A DNA stretch of 64,000 bases from Ceratotherium simum simum (lineage: Eukaryota; Chordata; Mammalia; Perissodactyla; Rhinocerotidae): assembly GCF_000283155.1 (NCBI RefSeq), contig NW_004454160.1, positions 8,384,081 through 8,448,080 on the forward strand, given 5' to 3'. A program made the translations under genes and the position numbers. Of the stretch, positions 38,251 to 49,794 are shown piece by piece. Positions within the stretch are counted from its first letter, which is position 1. The number at the start of each line of letters is the position of its first letter. The notes beneath the pieces are model-generated. The model saw only the letters and a program-made list of their open reading frames with translations, did no database searches and was not told the DNA's origin.

Positions 38251-40938
38251 GTTAATAAGTCATTTTCTCACTGAAACGCTTAGAACGGAAACTGGGAAGA
38301 CTTGATTTTTAGTTATTAGCAGCAAACATTCAGGAAATAAGAAAAAATGGCCTTTAGAAACAGGCTGACAAGCCATTCCTGGGGTCAACCACCACAGACT
38401 GGACAAATTTCCTCTAGAAATAAATCTCTGCTTCTTGTCTCACGCCACCAAACACCATTTCAGTGGCAACCCCTAGAAACACCACTCTGCTCCACTCAGA
38501 AAAGCCTAGAATTCCAATCCTATTCTGCAAATTAACTGGTAGCGCTGCAAACCAGATTCTGCCAAGATGCAAATCCATTGTAGACTGCGCACATTATGCC
38601 TACCATAATCAGTATGATGAATCCGTTCAGAGACTGGATACTGTTTGTGCTCCTGTTCATGAAAGTGCTCGTTCAGAAAAGCACAAAATCAACTAAAAAT
38701 CCATTTAAAAAAATCCCAAAGTAGATCAGTAACTTGTCAAAACCAAACACTCAGACACCATTCTTAAACAAAAATCCACAATCATTTTCTAGTATGCTCT
38801 CCTAAATTCACTTCATTCCTCAGGTCAGATTCTTAGAAAAATAAAATCCTAAAATGACTAGCACTGATTACATTAATAAGTCTAGTTCAAATTTCATTAC
38901 AGCAAAATTATAAATCAAACCAGCAGATATTTTTCTTATAAGAAATTCAATATTTTAGAGTCAATTAAGATATTGGAGTTTCATAAGATATCAGAGAGGC
39001 AAAATAAGATTAAATCAAGACAAAAAGTAGATTGTTTATACTAACAAGATGTACCACATCTTATCAGTGCATTGTCTTTCTAGTCTACTCTTAAGGTGAC
39101 AGTTTCAAAGTAAATTCAACACTCATTAAGTCAAACTATATACCAGGCACTGTGAAAGATACAAACATGAAAAAAAACATAGTATTACCTGCTCTCAAAG
39201 AATTTTTAATTTAATGAGATAGAGTAAATATATACATAAACATCCTCTGCATACAATGCTTTTCTTTGTCTAATATGACCAAATAGGTGTTGAAAAAAGT
39301 CAGAGGAAAGATTTCTAAGACCCAAATATGTATCAACTTGCTTATTGTGCCAAATAATCACACAGCATTATTTGCTTTTTCCTCTCTGCTCTTTAAGGGC
39401 CTGGCAATCATCATGGCTTTGGTTTCCTTGGTCTCTTACCTTAGTTTATTCTCTGTTCTCTGCTCGTGTAATAAGATATATCTTTTTGGGATTTCCTGTT
39501 CTGCTTTTAGTTTTTTCTGCTGCTATTACTGGGGGCACATGTCTTACCCTCCTATGGCAGTACTCTTTGTGTCTACTAGAGAGACCCTCCACACAGTTTC
39601 TTCTTTGTGCTTTTTTATTGGAGATCTGGAAGCAATCACTAAACAGATTTGTGAGCACTGAGAGTGGCTCTGAAAACTTTGAACCTAACTATTCAAAAAT
39701 AATTACCTTCAGGAAGTCTACCTTCAGACAGTCTAATCAGGAAGGTAAGAGACAGCCATTATAACCCCCCTCTGTGATTTCAACTCCTTGCCTCTCATTG
39801 CTGTTAGCTTTGGCTATAGATAACAGTAGTAAGATGGACTTCAGATTGAAAGTAAAAGAAACAATGCTAAAAAATATGGCAAATTCTGATATATCAAAGT
39901 GCTAGCAATAGATGATTACTGGGGATTCAATGGCATTAATATTAGGCCCAAATCATCAATATTTTGCACCTGCTGAAATGAAGGTCAACTTGAGAAAGCC
40001 TTTATGAGCACACTACAGAGACACTTTTTGGTAGTCACACGTGTGTGAATAGCTGGAGTTAGCCTTGCTTTTATTTATCCTTATCTCTAAGATTTAAAAC
40101 TTGCTCTTACTTTTCCCCTGAATTTTGGTAGCTAATATTGGCCTTGTAAAACCAATCAACAACATCGTATATGTATCAGTTTCGCCTGGAGGGAAATACC
40201 CACCATAAAAGAGGGGCTTTTGGAAAACCAAAGGCCACGACCAGATTAATCATAAACCTAGACGACTGAACCTGAATTTTCTTCAAACACTTCCTGCCTT
40301 TTGTTTCAACAGAACTATACCTTCAAGGTTAACTGCAGTCTCCCTGAGCAGACCAGCCCACCCTAGACTGGGAGATACTCATTCCTAATCTAATGCTCTT
40401 TATTTGCTTATCTATACTGTTTCCTTTGAAAGCCTGCTGTTATTCACTGACAGTCAAACAATATACACTGCATTCCTACCCACACAAGGCCAGCTCCACA
40501 GATATCCAACACAACCACTTCACTGTGAAATATAAAAGGATGGTTTTTCATCAAGTTTTCAGGGAAGAAATAGGATGAAAAGCAAAAATGAAACGCAACT
40601 CAAACCTAAAAACCCCTTAGAAGTTGGGTTCTCCCTCAAGGAATAGAAAGTAGACGGAAGGTGCAAAGGGTGTGGCGGTGGGGAGTTACTATTTCTCCTT
40701 CCTCCAGTCTAAAAAAGTCCCGAAGCAGGCGAGCTCTCGACCTCCCACAGGAGAAGAGAGGATCCGAGGGGCTTCAGGAGGAAAGGAGAATGGGGGATGG
40801 GACGAACTGAAGTCGGGGAAGGCCGCTTCGTCTGTGGAGCTGGCTGTCTAGATCGGGTCTCTGATTTTTGCTTCGCCCCATCCCTCTTTTTTGGAAAACA
40901 CTGATTTATCTTACGGAGGAAACCAGCTCTGGTCTCAC

Positions 40939-40970
40939 CTTAGCGAGCAGGGACAGGTGTACGGAGGGAT
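40939..40970 (-). other. CTTNBP2NL: Alternative candidate first-exon donor of CTTNBP2NL
   Basis: The minus strand reads GCTCGCTAAG|GTGAGACC, a strong donor at 40939/40938 within the CpG island. It could end a longer first exon or an alternative one. Only the donor is supported, and the left part of the exon is not defined. Confidence 0.35.
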
Positions 40971-41330
40971 GTCTGGCCTCCCAAAATGGGGTTGGGGGCG
41001 GCAGCCTAGAGAATGGGAACCTGTGCGCCCTCCCCAAGGTTGAGGCGCTGGGCGAGGGGTCCTTCAGATGAAGGGTGTCAGGAGGGAAGCCCCTTCTGCG
41101 GAGCTGGGATTGCCGGGGGACAATAAGCAGCTGCGAGGACCCTCGGAGGATGAGGAGCCGCCTCCTCAGGGAATACCGGGAGGTGGAGGACACGGCCCCG
41201 CCCCCTCACGGGATGGGCGCGAGCGGCAGTTGGGATGGTGGCAGGAGGACACCGGTGGTCCAACCCTTGCTATTCTCTCGAGAACCCGGCCTCCCAACCA
41301 CGGCCAAGCTCCAGCCCCAGCGGCTCCTAC

Positions 41331-41400
41331 CTTCTCCCGGCGCTCCGGGCTCTGTTCCCCTCCGCCTCCGCCACCCGCTCCCATCCACAGCCCCCTGAAG
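41331..41400 (-). other. CTTNBP2NL: Candidate non-coding exon 1 of CTTNBP2NL (3' end only)
   Basis: On the minus strand the sequence GGGAGAAG|GTAGGA gives a reasonable splice donor at 41331/41330, about 115 bp downstream (in gene direction) of the nearer CCAAT box. The upstream end is a guess from that distance. There is no transcript evidence. The donor at 40939/40938 is an alternative or additional choice. Confidence 0.4.
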
Positions 41401-42639
41401 CCCCGCCCCCAACCGCCAGGCGGGGGCACTGGCATTCACCAGGGCCAATCGCTGCCTCGCCTTTCTAGCCCCGGCACCAATCCGCGCCGGCCGGGGGAGG
41501 GGCTTCTCCAGTGTCATTTAGGCTCCTCCCGGGGCCCCAGGATCCCTTTTGTTTGGGGAGAGCCAAGCTGGGATTGAGCTCGCGTCACTTCCGAGAGGAA
41601 GCGCCCTCCTCCGTCCGGGGCTTGGGGGTGAGCTCGCGCCCCTCCCGGCGCGGGTTCTGCAACTTTCTACCTTCTGTACGGTTTCTGGGCAGGACCGTGG
41701 CGAGTGCTCGGTGCCTTACCCCCACCGTCCGGGAAGCTTAGGAATGGCGGGCTTTGGGTTCCCTGATTGATTGGCACAGTAACATTTCAGTCCATCCAAA
41801 ATGTTAATAAATGACGTGCTCTTTGGTGTCTGCTTTACAATTGGTGTTAAAAACCTGGGAACGTGGCTTCCCTGCTCTCTTTTTTTTCTTGGACGAGCTT
41901 GTGGGTGTCGTGCTAGAAGAAAGGGCGCAAAGACGAAAAACCCGAAGACCCTCTTTCTCTTTTCACATCACATTTGGAAGAGAACACTAGCTCTGGAGCC
42001 CCTGCGGCGGGGACGCCGAGTAGCACCCGGGAGAGCATAAACCCGTCCCGACCTGCCTTCCAGGTAGAAGTCGAATGAATAATTGTAAATTTGTGTCTTA
42101 AGGTTTTCCACGCTATGCTTGCCAGATGAAGGGACTTTTTTGTGCCCTTGGCATCATTATACTGTGGGCAAGGGCGTTTGCAGTGAAGTTGAAACAAAGG
42201 ACAATGTAGAGGATGCAAGGAGTTATCAGTCCCTTCTTGTGAACACAGGAATGCAGATCTTGCTGGTGGCAGCCAGCCCTACAGGACCAAATAACCCAGA
42301 GAGGGGAGAGGATGCATCCCTACCTGAGGTCAAGGTTTCTGGATTCCTTTTCCAGTTCAGATTGATTCAGCTGGTTAAAAGAAAAATAACCGTGTGATTT
42401 TTAATGTTAGAATAAATATTTATATTGCAATTAAATATATATAATGCATAAAGTGTATTAATTTTAATACATAGTTCCCAATCTTAACAATTATTATTAA
42501 GCAAGACAGTATTAGGGGCCTAGTACCTACGGAGGCCCTCCCATGCAGCCCTGCCCTCATGCAGTTTACAGTCTTGGGGGCAGAGTGGGGATGTGGTCAG
42601 TCTGTGCAATCAGGCAAGTTTGAAGGAAGTAAACCAGTA

Positions 42640-42840
42640 TTTATGTCATCACTGTGCCAGGTACTTTCATATAATTATATCTTATTTAATCTTCACTACT
42701 ATGTAAAAAAATCTTTCTTAACGTAAGACATACATCATTGTGCCCATTTTACAGATAAGATAGAGATTCAGAGAAATCAAGTAAAGTCAGAACTAGTACA
42801 TGGTAAAAAACTTCCAACAAGGATGTGTGACTCCTGACAT
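42640..42840 (-). repeat. MIR SINE
   Basis: Antisense MIR: 'gtgccaggtactttcatata', 'gtgcccattttacagataag', 'agagattcagagaaatcaag'. Confidence 0.82.
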
Positions 42841-44037
42841 GTGCCATATTCTGCTCACCGCACACTAGCTCTCACAAGGAGGAGTGGTCCAGAGCATGGG
42901 CCTGGATGACTATAAAACCAGTTTTAGAGCCAGAAAAAATCTGCATGTCTCCCCCTATTGATTGTAGGCCTGAGAGGGTCCTCTCTGTATATGAAGGACA
43001 GCAAGACTATACAGAGGTGCTCAACAGCAGCCCAAGTGCTTTTGAAGTAATGAAGTAAGAAATTCAGAATGTCAGAAAGACATCATTCCCCGTGTTCAGG
43101 AGGAGACTAACAATCTGAAAGATAAGATGAAGGGGCAGGCACATAGTAGGTGCTTAATAAATACCAACTTGACTTGAAACAAAATGTCTAAAATGGTTAA
43201 AAACACAGAGTGTTAGGTGCTGGAATAGGCCCACGAATTTGAAAAATTCCATTTCCTCCTCCTCCCTTTTGCCTTGCCTATGGGTGTGCAATGAGGAAGT
43301 GCCTCATTGCCTGACAATGAGGCAGATGTGGGAGAACAGGCTATTTTCTACCCGCTTCTGAGTCACCCTAAGAGTTGTCCTAGTGAAGCAGCTCCTCCTC
43401 CCTCCCACTCCCTCCCTTTGTAGCTGTTAACCCATGGCCACCCATTCTACTCCTAGGCTGACCAGTAGGGGCAGTGCTCTGTGGCTTAGTTCATTTATAG
43501 CCACTGGTAGCTCCCCTGACTCTCTGGCTCCCTCCTGCCCATTCCTCAGTGAGTGTGGGAGGACCCAGGGAAAATGAGATCATTCCTGCCTTGTAGAAGT
43601 CAGAGTCCTAAGGGTATTCAGATTGCTTTCCTTTTACTTCATTACCCCTGGAGGTAGCAGCCTTGAGAGAGAGTTCTGGAGTCTGTGATTCTTCAATACA
43701 TAAAATAAATAAATTTAGAGCCTGGTACAAGGAGGTAGAAAGTGGGTTCATAATAATATCTTAAATCTGTATAACACAATGTACCATTTTTGTATCTATT
43801 ATTTTTTCAACTTGCTGGTAAATATTTATTAAATGCCTACTATGTGTCAGGCAACAACTTAGTAAGAAGAAGTAAAGATTATAGACTGTTAATTTTTCTT
43901 CAAATAGGTAAACTTTCTAGGTAGGTGTTCCATAAATGTTTTTTGTTGGTTTGGGGAGACAGTGATGGAGTAAAAGAAGGCTAGATTGGAAGTTAAAAAA
44001 TCCAGAGTTCTGTCAGAATTCTCCCTCTGTCACAAAC

Positions 44038-44500
44038 TATTAGTTTCCCAGGGCTGCTGTAACAAATTACCACAAATCGGGTGGCTTAAAACAACAGAAA
44101 TTTATTGTCTCTCAGTGTGGAGGCTAGAAGTCTGAAATAAAGGTGTTGACAAGGTTGGTTCCTTGAGGGGTGGGGTGGGGTGTGAAGGAGGATCCATTCC
44201 ATGCCTCTCTTTCAGCTTTCGGGGGTTCCTGGCAATCCTTGGCATTCCTTGGCTTGTAGCTGCATCACCCCAGTCTCTGCCTGTCTGCACGTGGCCTTCT
44301 TCCCTCTGTGTCTTGATGTCTCTGTATGTCCTCTCTTCATCTTATAAGGACAACAGTCATATTGTATTTAGAGCTCACCCTAATCTAGTACAACCTCATC
44401 TTAACTCGTTCCATCAACAAGACACTATTTCCAAACAAATTCACATTCTGAGGTTCCAGTTGGACATGAATTTTGGAAGGGGAAACCATTGAAACCAGTA
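44038..44500 (-). mobile_element. MaLR solo LTR (MLT1-like), antisense
   Basis: Plus strand starts 'attagtttcccagggctgc' 'tgtaacaaattaccacaaat' and runs through 'cttataaggacaacagtc' to 'acattctgaggttccagttg'. The complement has the same order as the LTR at 32406-32795. Confidence 0.85.
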
Positions 44501-44639
44501 AGCAAACCTTCGCAAAGTAACATCCCCACTTAACTTCATCTAACTTCATTGGTAAATGGCATGAAAGTAATGAACTAATGCCTAAAGATCATTTCAGTTC
44601 TATGATTATATGATAATTATATATGCTAGAAGCATTTCT

Positions 44640-44860
44640 CAAGCCTTACTATATGCCAGGCTCTATGAAATTGCTTTACAGTACATCTCATTTAACCTTT
44701 AAAAGAATCCTAGGAGATAGATGTGAATATTCCCACTTCACAGATGAGGAAATCGAGGCATAAAGAGGTCCACGGTCATGGAATTCATAAGTGATGAACA
44801 CAGAATATTGACTCAGATCTCACCCCAAAGTGCACCCTCATAATTACTAGGCTCTATCAT
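44640..44860 (-). repeat. MIR SINE
   Basis: Antisense MIR: 'ttactatatgccaggctcta', 'cccacttcacagatgaggaa', 'gaggcataaagagg'. Confidence 0.83.
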
Positions 44861-45057
44861 CTCTTCTTCATGCTAGATGGGTTAGGAAGATGGGGAATGC
44901 AAGAAATATTTTAAAATTTGATTTATGGAATACTTGGAGTTGAGTAGCAATCTTCCTGGGGTTATGTGTGTAGTTTGGACCGATTTTAAAACAAGGGAAA
45001 GCAAGAGAGGAGTGAATAGTGGTGGCAATGAAAGCTTGGTAGGGAAGAGGGCAATTG

Positions 45058-45190
45058 CCTGAACCTCAGTTTCCTCATTTATAAAATGGAATAATAGTTC
45101 CTGCCTACAACACCAGGTGGTTGTGGAATATCCAAGTGAGATGATGGACATGAAAGTATTTGGTAAACTCTATGAGGGATTATTATAAAC
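45058..45190 (+). repeat. MIR SINE fragment
   Basis: Sense MIR 3' half: 'cctcagtttcctcatttata' 'aaatggaataatagttcctg', ending 'atttggtaaactctatgag'. Confidence 0.78.
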
Positions 45191-45521
45191 TACCTGGGAG
45201 ATCTTGCTCAAGCTCTTTCTCCTCTCTGGGGCCCAGCCTTCCAGCTAAACATCTGCAGGTTGAACACCTGGGGCTCTATAAGACTCCTTCTAGCTGTGAC
45301 CCACTGGGACTTAATAAGGTGCTGGGTGAGCTAGATGTAGAAGTTGGAGTGAGTAGGAAAAGTGATGTGGCCTGTCTTCCCTGCCTCCTGTTCCTCAAGC
45401 CCACATCTGGCTTCTCAGACAGGATCTGGAGGTCGCAGTCTAGAACCAGAGAGGGCTCTCTAGGTGGGACCAGGCTGAAGCCAGGAGGAAAGTGTGCTCT
45501 CCGTGGCTCCCTGCATTTTCT

Positions 45522-45784
45522 TTCTTTCTTTCTTTCTTTTTTTTTTTGTAAGGAAGACTGGCCCTGAGCTAACATCCACTGCCAATCCTCCTTTTTTTGC
45601 TAAGGAAGATCAGCCCTGAGCTGACATCTGTGCCCGCCTTCTTCTATTTTGTATTTGGGATGCCGCCACGGCATGGCTTGATGAGCGGTGTGTCAGTCTG
45701 CGCCCAGGATCCAAACCTGCGAATCCCGGGCCACCGAAGATGAGGGTGCGAACTTAACCACTACGCGGCCATGGGACCGGCCCC
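45522..45784 (-). mobile_element. ERE-type SINE
   Basis: Antisense ERE with a (TTTC)n/poly-T tail end and two tail modules. The 14-bp target-site duplication TCCCTGCATTTTCT (45508-45521) recurs as TCCCTGCGTTTTCT (45785-45798). The single A/G difference is consistent with CpG decay. Confidence 0.94.
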
Positions 45785-45936
45785 TCCCTGCGTTTTCTCC
45801 CATCATTTGTTCCCACAAAGGCCTGTCTGAGTTGTCCTTAAGCGTTCTCTTCCTGCTTGGATCACACACAACCGGGAGATGCGGTGCAGCGGTAGAGAGA
45901 TTTCTGGGCGTGGCCCTCACTGTGTTCCCGAGCTTA

Positions 45937-45956
45937 CTGCTCCCCCTAGTGCTGAG
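45937..45956 (-). promoter_or_regulatory. Candidate CTCF binding motif
   Basis: The minus strand reads CAGCACTAGGGGGAGCAG, close to the CTCF core CCACYAGGGGGC with two mismatches. It sits in non-repetitive sequence about 4.5 kb upstream of the CTTNBP2NL island. Motif match by eye only. Confidence 0.35.
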
Positions 45957-46214
45957 CAGTGAGTCTTGCAGCCGTCCGCTTCCCTCTTGGCTGTGCCAGT
46001 GCGCTCTAGGGAGGCCTCTCATCGGACAATTTTTCCTTTTATGGATGTGGCCTGAGAGCACAGGAGGTGTGGGGCTCCAAAGACCAACAGTTCGAAGAAC
46101 CACCTTGAGAGACAGATTCTTCTGGTTTTTAGCCAGATGTTGGGGCTACCTTGGCCATGAGGGAGCCAGGAAACTCTTATCCTGGATTGCATAAGAGGAG
46201 ATTGGGAAGGAAAG

Positions 46215-46415
46215 GGACAGAAATCTAACGCTGAGTGCCTACTATGTGTCAGGCACTGTGCCAGGTGCTTTACTTAAATTAACGTGTATAATCCTTGTAA
46301 TCTTTACATACATAATCCTTGTGACCATCCTAAGAGGTAATTGTTATTACTTCTAGTTTTTCAAATAAGAAAGCAAGTTCAGAGAGGTCAAGTGTCTTGC
46401 CAAAGGTCACAGAAA
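46215..46415 (-). repeat. MIR SINE
   Basis: Antisense MIR: 'tactatgtgtcaggcactgt' ... 'gttcagagaggtcaagtgtc' 'ttgccaaaggtcac'. Confidence 0.87.
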
Positions 46416-46424
46416 AACAATAAC

Positions 46425-46650
46425 AACGATAACATCAAACAATTATTTAGTGCCTACTTCACACCAGGCACCTTATTTCTTTTAATCCTCACAGCAAACC
46501 GTTAACATAGTTACTATAATCTCTATTTTACTGATGAGGTCACTGAGATTTAGGTGCTTTAAGAAAGGGATAACTGAGAAGCTTGACTGAGATCAAAGAA
46601 CTAGGTTCTCCTGACCCCGGACCCACGCTGTTTCCTTTCCACCATTGCCT
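46425..46650 (-). repeat. MIR SINE, second copy in the same orientation
   Basis: A second antisense MIR immediately after the first: 'acaccaggcaccttatttc', 'tttaatcctcacagcaaacc', 'ctgatgaggtcactgagatt'. Confidence 0.83.
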
Positions 46651-48261
46651 CATGGAGCTGGTGGGTGGTGGAGGTGGGACTGAGCCCAGGCCTGTGTGAC
46701 TCATTGTTCTTTCCATGGCTGAGACTGCCTGGCAGCCCTTCCCGACAACCAGGAAACTAGGGCCATGTGGTGTTTTGGATTTCCAGACCTGAGATAGGAT
46801 GGCAATGAAAAAGCCAAGGTCTAGGTCTATGGGATCCTGGAGACAATTTGCTTGGGGAAATGCATACCCAGGGCAGCACCCTGGGAATTGCACAACAGTA
46901 TTGCTGTTGGGGTCTTGGGGAGAGCACCCAGAGGACCCTGAGTCCTATCTCCCTCATCCTAAGTGGAACTCACATGTTCCCCTGAAGTTGGCAGGCCAAG
47001 ATGGGGAATGCAAAGCTCACAGAGGGGCTAAAAAGAAGGGTAAATGGGGTGTAGTCTAGCCCAGATAGAAAATTCCTGGAAATAGATGAGATAAACCATG
47101 GAGTTCCCAAATCACCCAGCAAAGTTCCCAAGGATTTGAGTCATTTTTAACTCTTCCCCTCACCCCAAAATACAGATTAGTCATAGGTCCCTGGAAGAAT
47201 GCTCTATGTTCCTTTGGATGAGTCTCAAATTTTCCTTTTCATTCTAATCTTTGAAATTATTAAATTATTATTGAAAGACATACACCAGATGATGAGTTGA
47301 TAACTGGTTGGTGTTATGTTTGTTATTTCCAAGTATAAATTTCATGGATGTGACAGATGGGAAAAGATGTCAGTTGGTTACAAGTTTTTTTATTTGTAAG
47401 TTGACTTATTTCATTAAAGATTAACTCTTTCCCTCTCTTCCAACCCCTCCCCTTTCTGTCTCTCTTCCTGTTCCTCCTCTGCCCCAGGTGCCTTCTTCCC
47501 CAAAAGTCTGGAGCCAGATCGCCTTTCTGTCGCGGCTGGCTATTCAGACAAAGCTCTGGGCCGAGTAGCCTTGCCAGAAGGGCTGAAGTTGACCGGAAGG
47601 CTGGTGCTGTTTCTCTTTCCCCTCTATTTCCCCTTCTTCCTCACACATGGCCTGACATTAAGCAGAAAATAATCTCTGTGCTAGGGTCAAGAGACAGAGC
47701 TTCGGCTCGGCCAGGCTGCCCTATGGTTTCGATCTGATGAAAGCCATTTACACATTTCTCCTGGTCTACTGTTTCAGCTGACACACCACACTGTTGGCTG
47801 AATGGGTCCTTGTGGCTCACAAAAGGGAGAAATATTTGTAGAGGAAGTAATGACCCAGTTATGGCTGCACCGTCATTTCTAGGCAATTTCCTGGTAAGTG
47901 GTCCTTTGGAGTAGGCTGGTGCTAGAAGCTTCTATGCCCTCATTTCCTGCTGAGCCCCTGCAGGAGGCTCTGCCCTGAACAAAGTGACCAGGTGACCCAG
48001 GCTTCCTGCTTCCTTGAGAAGAGCCTGTACATTTCTCATCCCCTTTTCTCTCTGCTACCTTGCCTTCCTCTTGTGCTCTTTTTATTCCTAAAATAATCAT
48101 TGAGTGCCTATTATCATTTCCACAAGAAATAATGCACAGCTCCGGACCTCAGGGCACTCACAGTCTTGAGGAGAGGTAGACTTGTGTAGCTCGTTCTGAG
48201 TTCTCCTGCTTTCTGTACCCAGGCTTTCCAAATAAAATAACTCAACCTGCTGTCTTACATC

Positions 48262-48665
48262 ATAATCAGGACTCCTCCAGATGTAAGGGACAGAAAATGC
48301 CATCCAAACTGGCCAAAGCGACAAGGGTTTTTATTGGCTCACGCAATGAAAAAGTCCAGGAGTAGGCTGACTTCAGATGAGGCTTGATCTGGCTTCTCAA
48401 AAATGTTACCAGGACCAGGTTTCTCTCTCTGGATCTCTCAACTCTACTTCTGTGTTGGTTCTGTTTCCAGACATGCTTTCTTCCACAATTGGCAATAAGC
48501 ATAGTAGCTCCAGCTTCATATCCAGTCATATTCAATAAAAAAGAGCACCTCCCTCTTTCCCAGAAGTCTGTGAAAAATTTGCTCTGTCTTTTTGGCTCTG
48601 CTTGGACCATATGTTCATCCCTGAACCAGTCACTGCAGCCAGGGGGATGTGTTGCTTTGATTGTC
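48262..48665 (-). repeat. Ancient interspersed repeat, family not assigned
   Basis: 'gacaagggtttttattggct' 'cacgcaatgaaaaagtccag' ... 'cactgcagccagggggatg' is a pattern I know from many mammalian loci, but I cannot name the family with confidence. The orientation is a guess. Confidence 0.5.
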
Positions 48666-48972
48666 TAGATCTAGGTCATGTGCTCTGTCTAGAGCTATGG
48701 ATTAAGTGTGAGGAAAAGCTATAACCTCAAATGAAAGTTCATTCATTTATTTCCTGAAAAAATAGGTATGGATGTTTGGGAAGCAAATAGTGAGTATTTA
48801 CTACACATTTGAGAGTCTGTCTCACCTTTGCTCTCAGGTCAGCTTGACCTTGAGCAGGCTGCCTCAACCCTTCCTTGGCCTGGACTGTCCTGGCTGCTGA
48901 TCATTGTCAGAAACTCTAGGATGGCTAGTCTTTGTCTTCTGTTGCCCAAAACACTACTAACAAAAGACTGTT

Positions 48973-49223
48973 GTGTGGAGCCAGGCCTAGTGGTTGAAGT
49001 TCAGCACTCACCACTTCGGCGGCCCAGGTTCGTTTCCCTGTTGTAGAACCACACCACCCATCTGTCAGTTGCCATGCTGTGGCAGTGGCTCACGTAGAAG
49101 AACTAGAACAACACTCAACTGGGATATACAACCATGTACGGAGGCTTTGGGGAGGAAAAAAAAAAGAGGAAGATTGGCAGCAGATGTTAGCTCAGGGCGA
49201 ATTTTTCTCTATTAAAAAAAAAA
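48973..49223 (+). mobile_element. ERE-type SINE, diverged
   Basis: Sense ERE, more diverged than the others: head 'ggagccaggcctagtggttg', middle 'acggaggctttggggagg', tail 'gcagatgttagctcagggc' and A-tail. The 11-bp target-site duplication AAAAGACTGTT lies at 48962-48972 and 49224-49234. Confidence 0.92.
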
Positions 49224-49307
49224 AAAAGACTGTTTGTAGCAGCTTTTCATTGAGGATTTGGGGGCCTGGGGATGGTATGGGTAGTGTTAAAAGGTTTTTA
49301 AAGAATA

Positions 49308-49382
49308 GAGGTTCTCAGATTTGAGGGTGTATCAGAATCACCTGAAGGTCTTATTAAAGCACAGATTGCTGGGCCCCACCTT
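49308..49382 (+). mobile_element. MER5-like hAT-Charlie DNA transposon fragment
   Basis: 'gaggttctcagatttgaggg' 'tgtatcagaatcacctgaag' ... 'gattgctgggccccacc' matches one half of a MER5-type non-autonomous element. Confidence 0.75.
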
Positions 49383-49794
49383 CACAGCTTCAACAAAAAT
49401 ATGTTGAGTCCTGCGTGCTAGGCACTAAGGTTACAGCAGTGGCCATGGTCCCTGCTCCAAACTTCCTCCAGCTTTGTCATGCAGAATGATTTAATTCCTT
49501 ATTGCCCAAACCTTTCTCATCTCAGTTCTACCCAGGAGACCCTCACTTTTTATAGCCAGATAAGCCCATGAAGTCACTTCTTTCAACAAAGAAATTGATG
49601 TGTGCTATCCGTGGAGGTCAACTGACTCAAACTGCAGCCAGCTTCTGTGATAATATTTTTATTTATTTTCCTGTTGCATGGGCAAATAGGGACTATCGTG
49701 GCTGAAGCATAATGGTAGAGGTATTGACTAGGCATAGCTTTCAGAGGCACAAAAGTGGGAGTGGAATCTTCTTCAAGGAAGAGCTGCTTGACTC

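Larger units (their letters stand above)
26352..41330 (-). other. CTTNBP2NL: CTTNBP2NL 5' UTR intron region
   Basis: This is the interval between the start-codon exon and the CpG-island promoter. It is inferred to be intronic because the start-codon exon has almost no 5' UTR of its own and begins at a splice acceptor. A further non-coding exon inside it cannot be excluded. Outside the listed repeats I see nothing recognisable at 26360-27270, 27530-27895, 28110-28620, 28815-29390, 29425-31730, 31865-32400, 32800-33320, 33870-34390, 34430-34910, 35105-35440, 35770-37120, 37190-37965, 38255-39100 and 39220-40700. The block at 36340-36620 looks like an old dispersed repeat whose family I cannot name. 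Confidence 0.7.
40720..42060. promoter_or_regulatory. CTTNBP2NL: CpG-island promoter of CTTNBP2NL
   Basis: This is the only GC-rich, CpG-dense block in the window, at the expected upstream end of the minus-strand gene. Visible elements are CCAAT boxes at 41445-41449 and 41477-41481, 32 bp apart, a spacing typical of NF-Y pairs. GC boxes (CCCCGCCCCC type) lie at 41196-41206 and 41401-41410. An ETS/GABP-type CGGAAGTG is on the minus strand at 41593-41586. There is no convincing TATA box, as expected for a housekeeping-type island. The long GC-rich open frames here in several frames have no recognisable protein and are compositional. Divergent transcription is possible. Confidence 0.85.

Noticed and set aside
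38560..38580. Octamer-like ATGCAAAT in unique intron DNA
   Set aside because: A single 8-mer match is expected by chance in a window of this size.
39287..39764. Two overlapping plus-strand open frames of 124 and 139 codons
   Set aside because: They overlap in different frames with no splice support, no recognised family and no coding composition. The hydrophobic look comes from T-rich DNA.
41068..41577. 169-codon open frame and overlapping long frames on both strands in the CpG island
   Set aside because: Several frames are open at once because stop codons are rare in GC-rich DNA. The peptides are Pro/Gly/Arg-rich with no recognisable domain, and the region is best explained as a promoter.
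43458..43476. Possible CTCF motif (CCAGTAGGGGCAGTG)
   Set aside because: It is one base short in the G-run compared with the CTCF core, so the spacing is wrong. The site at 45937 is better.
45688..46194. 168-codon plus-strand open frame and a 136-codon frame opposite
   Set aside because: Both start inside an ERE SINE and run into unique sequence, with no domain recognised and mutually overlapping.
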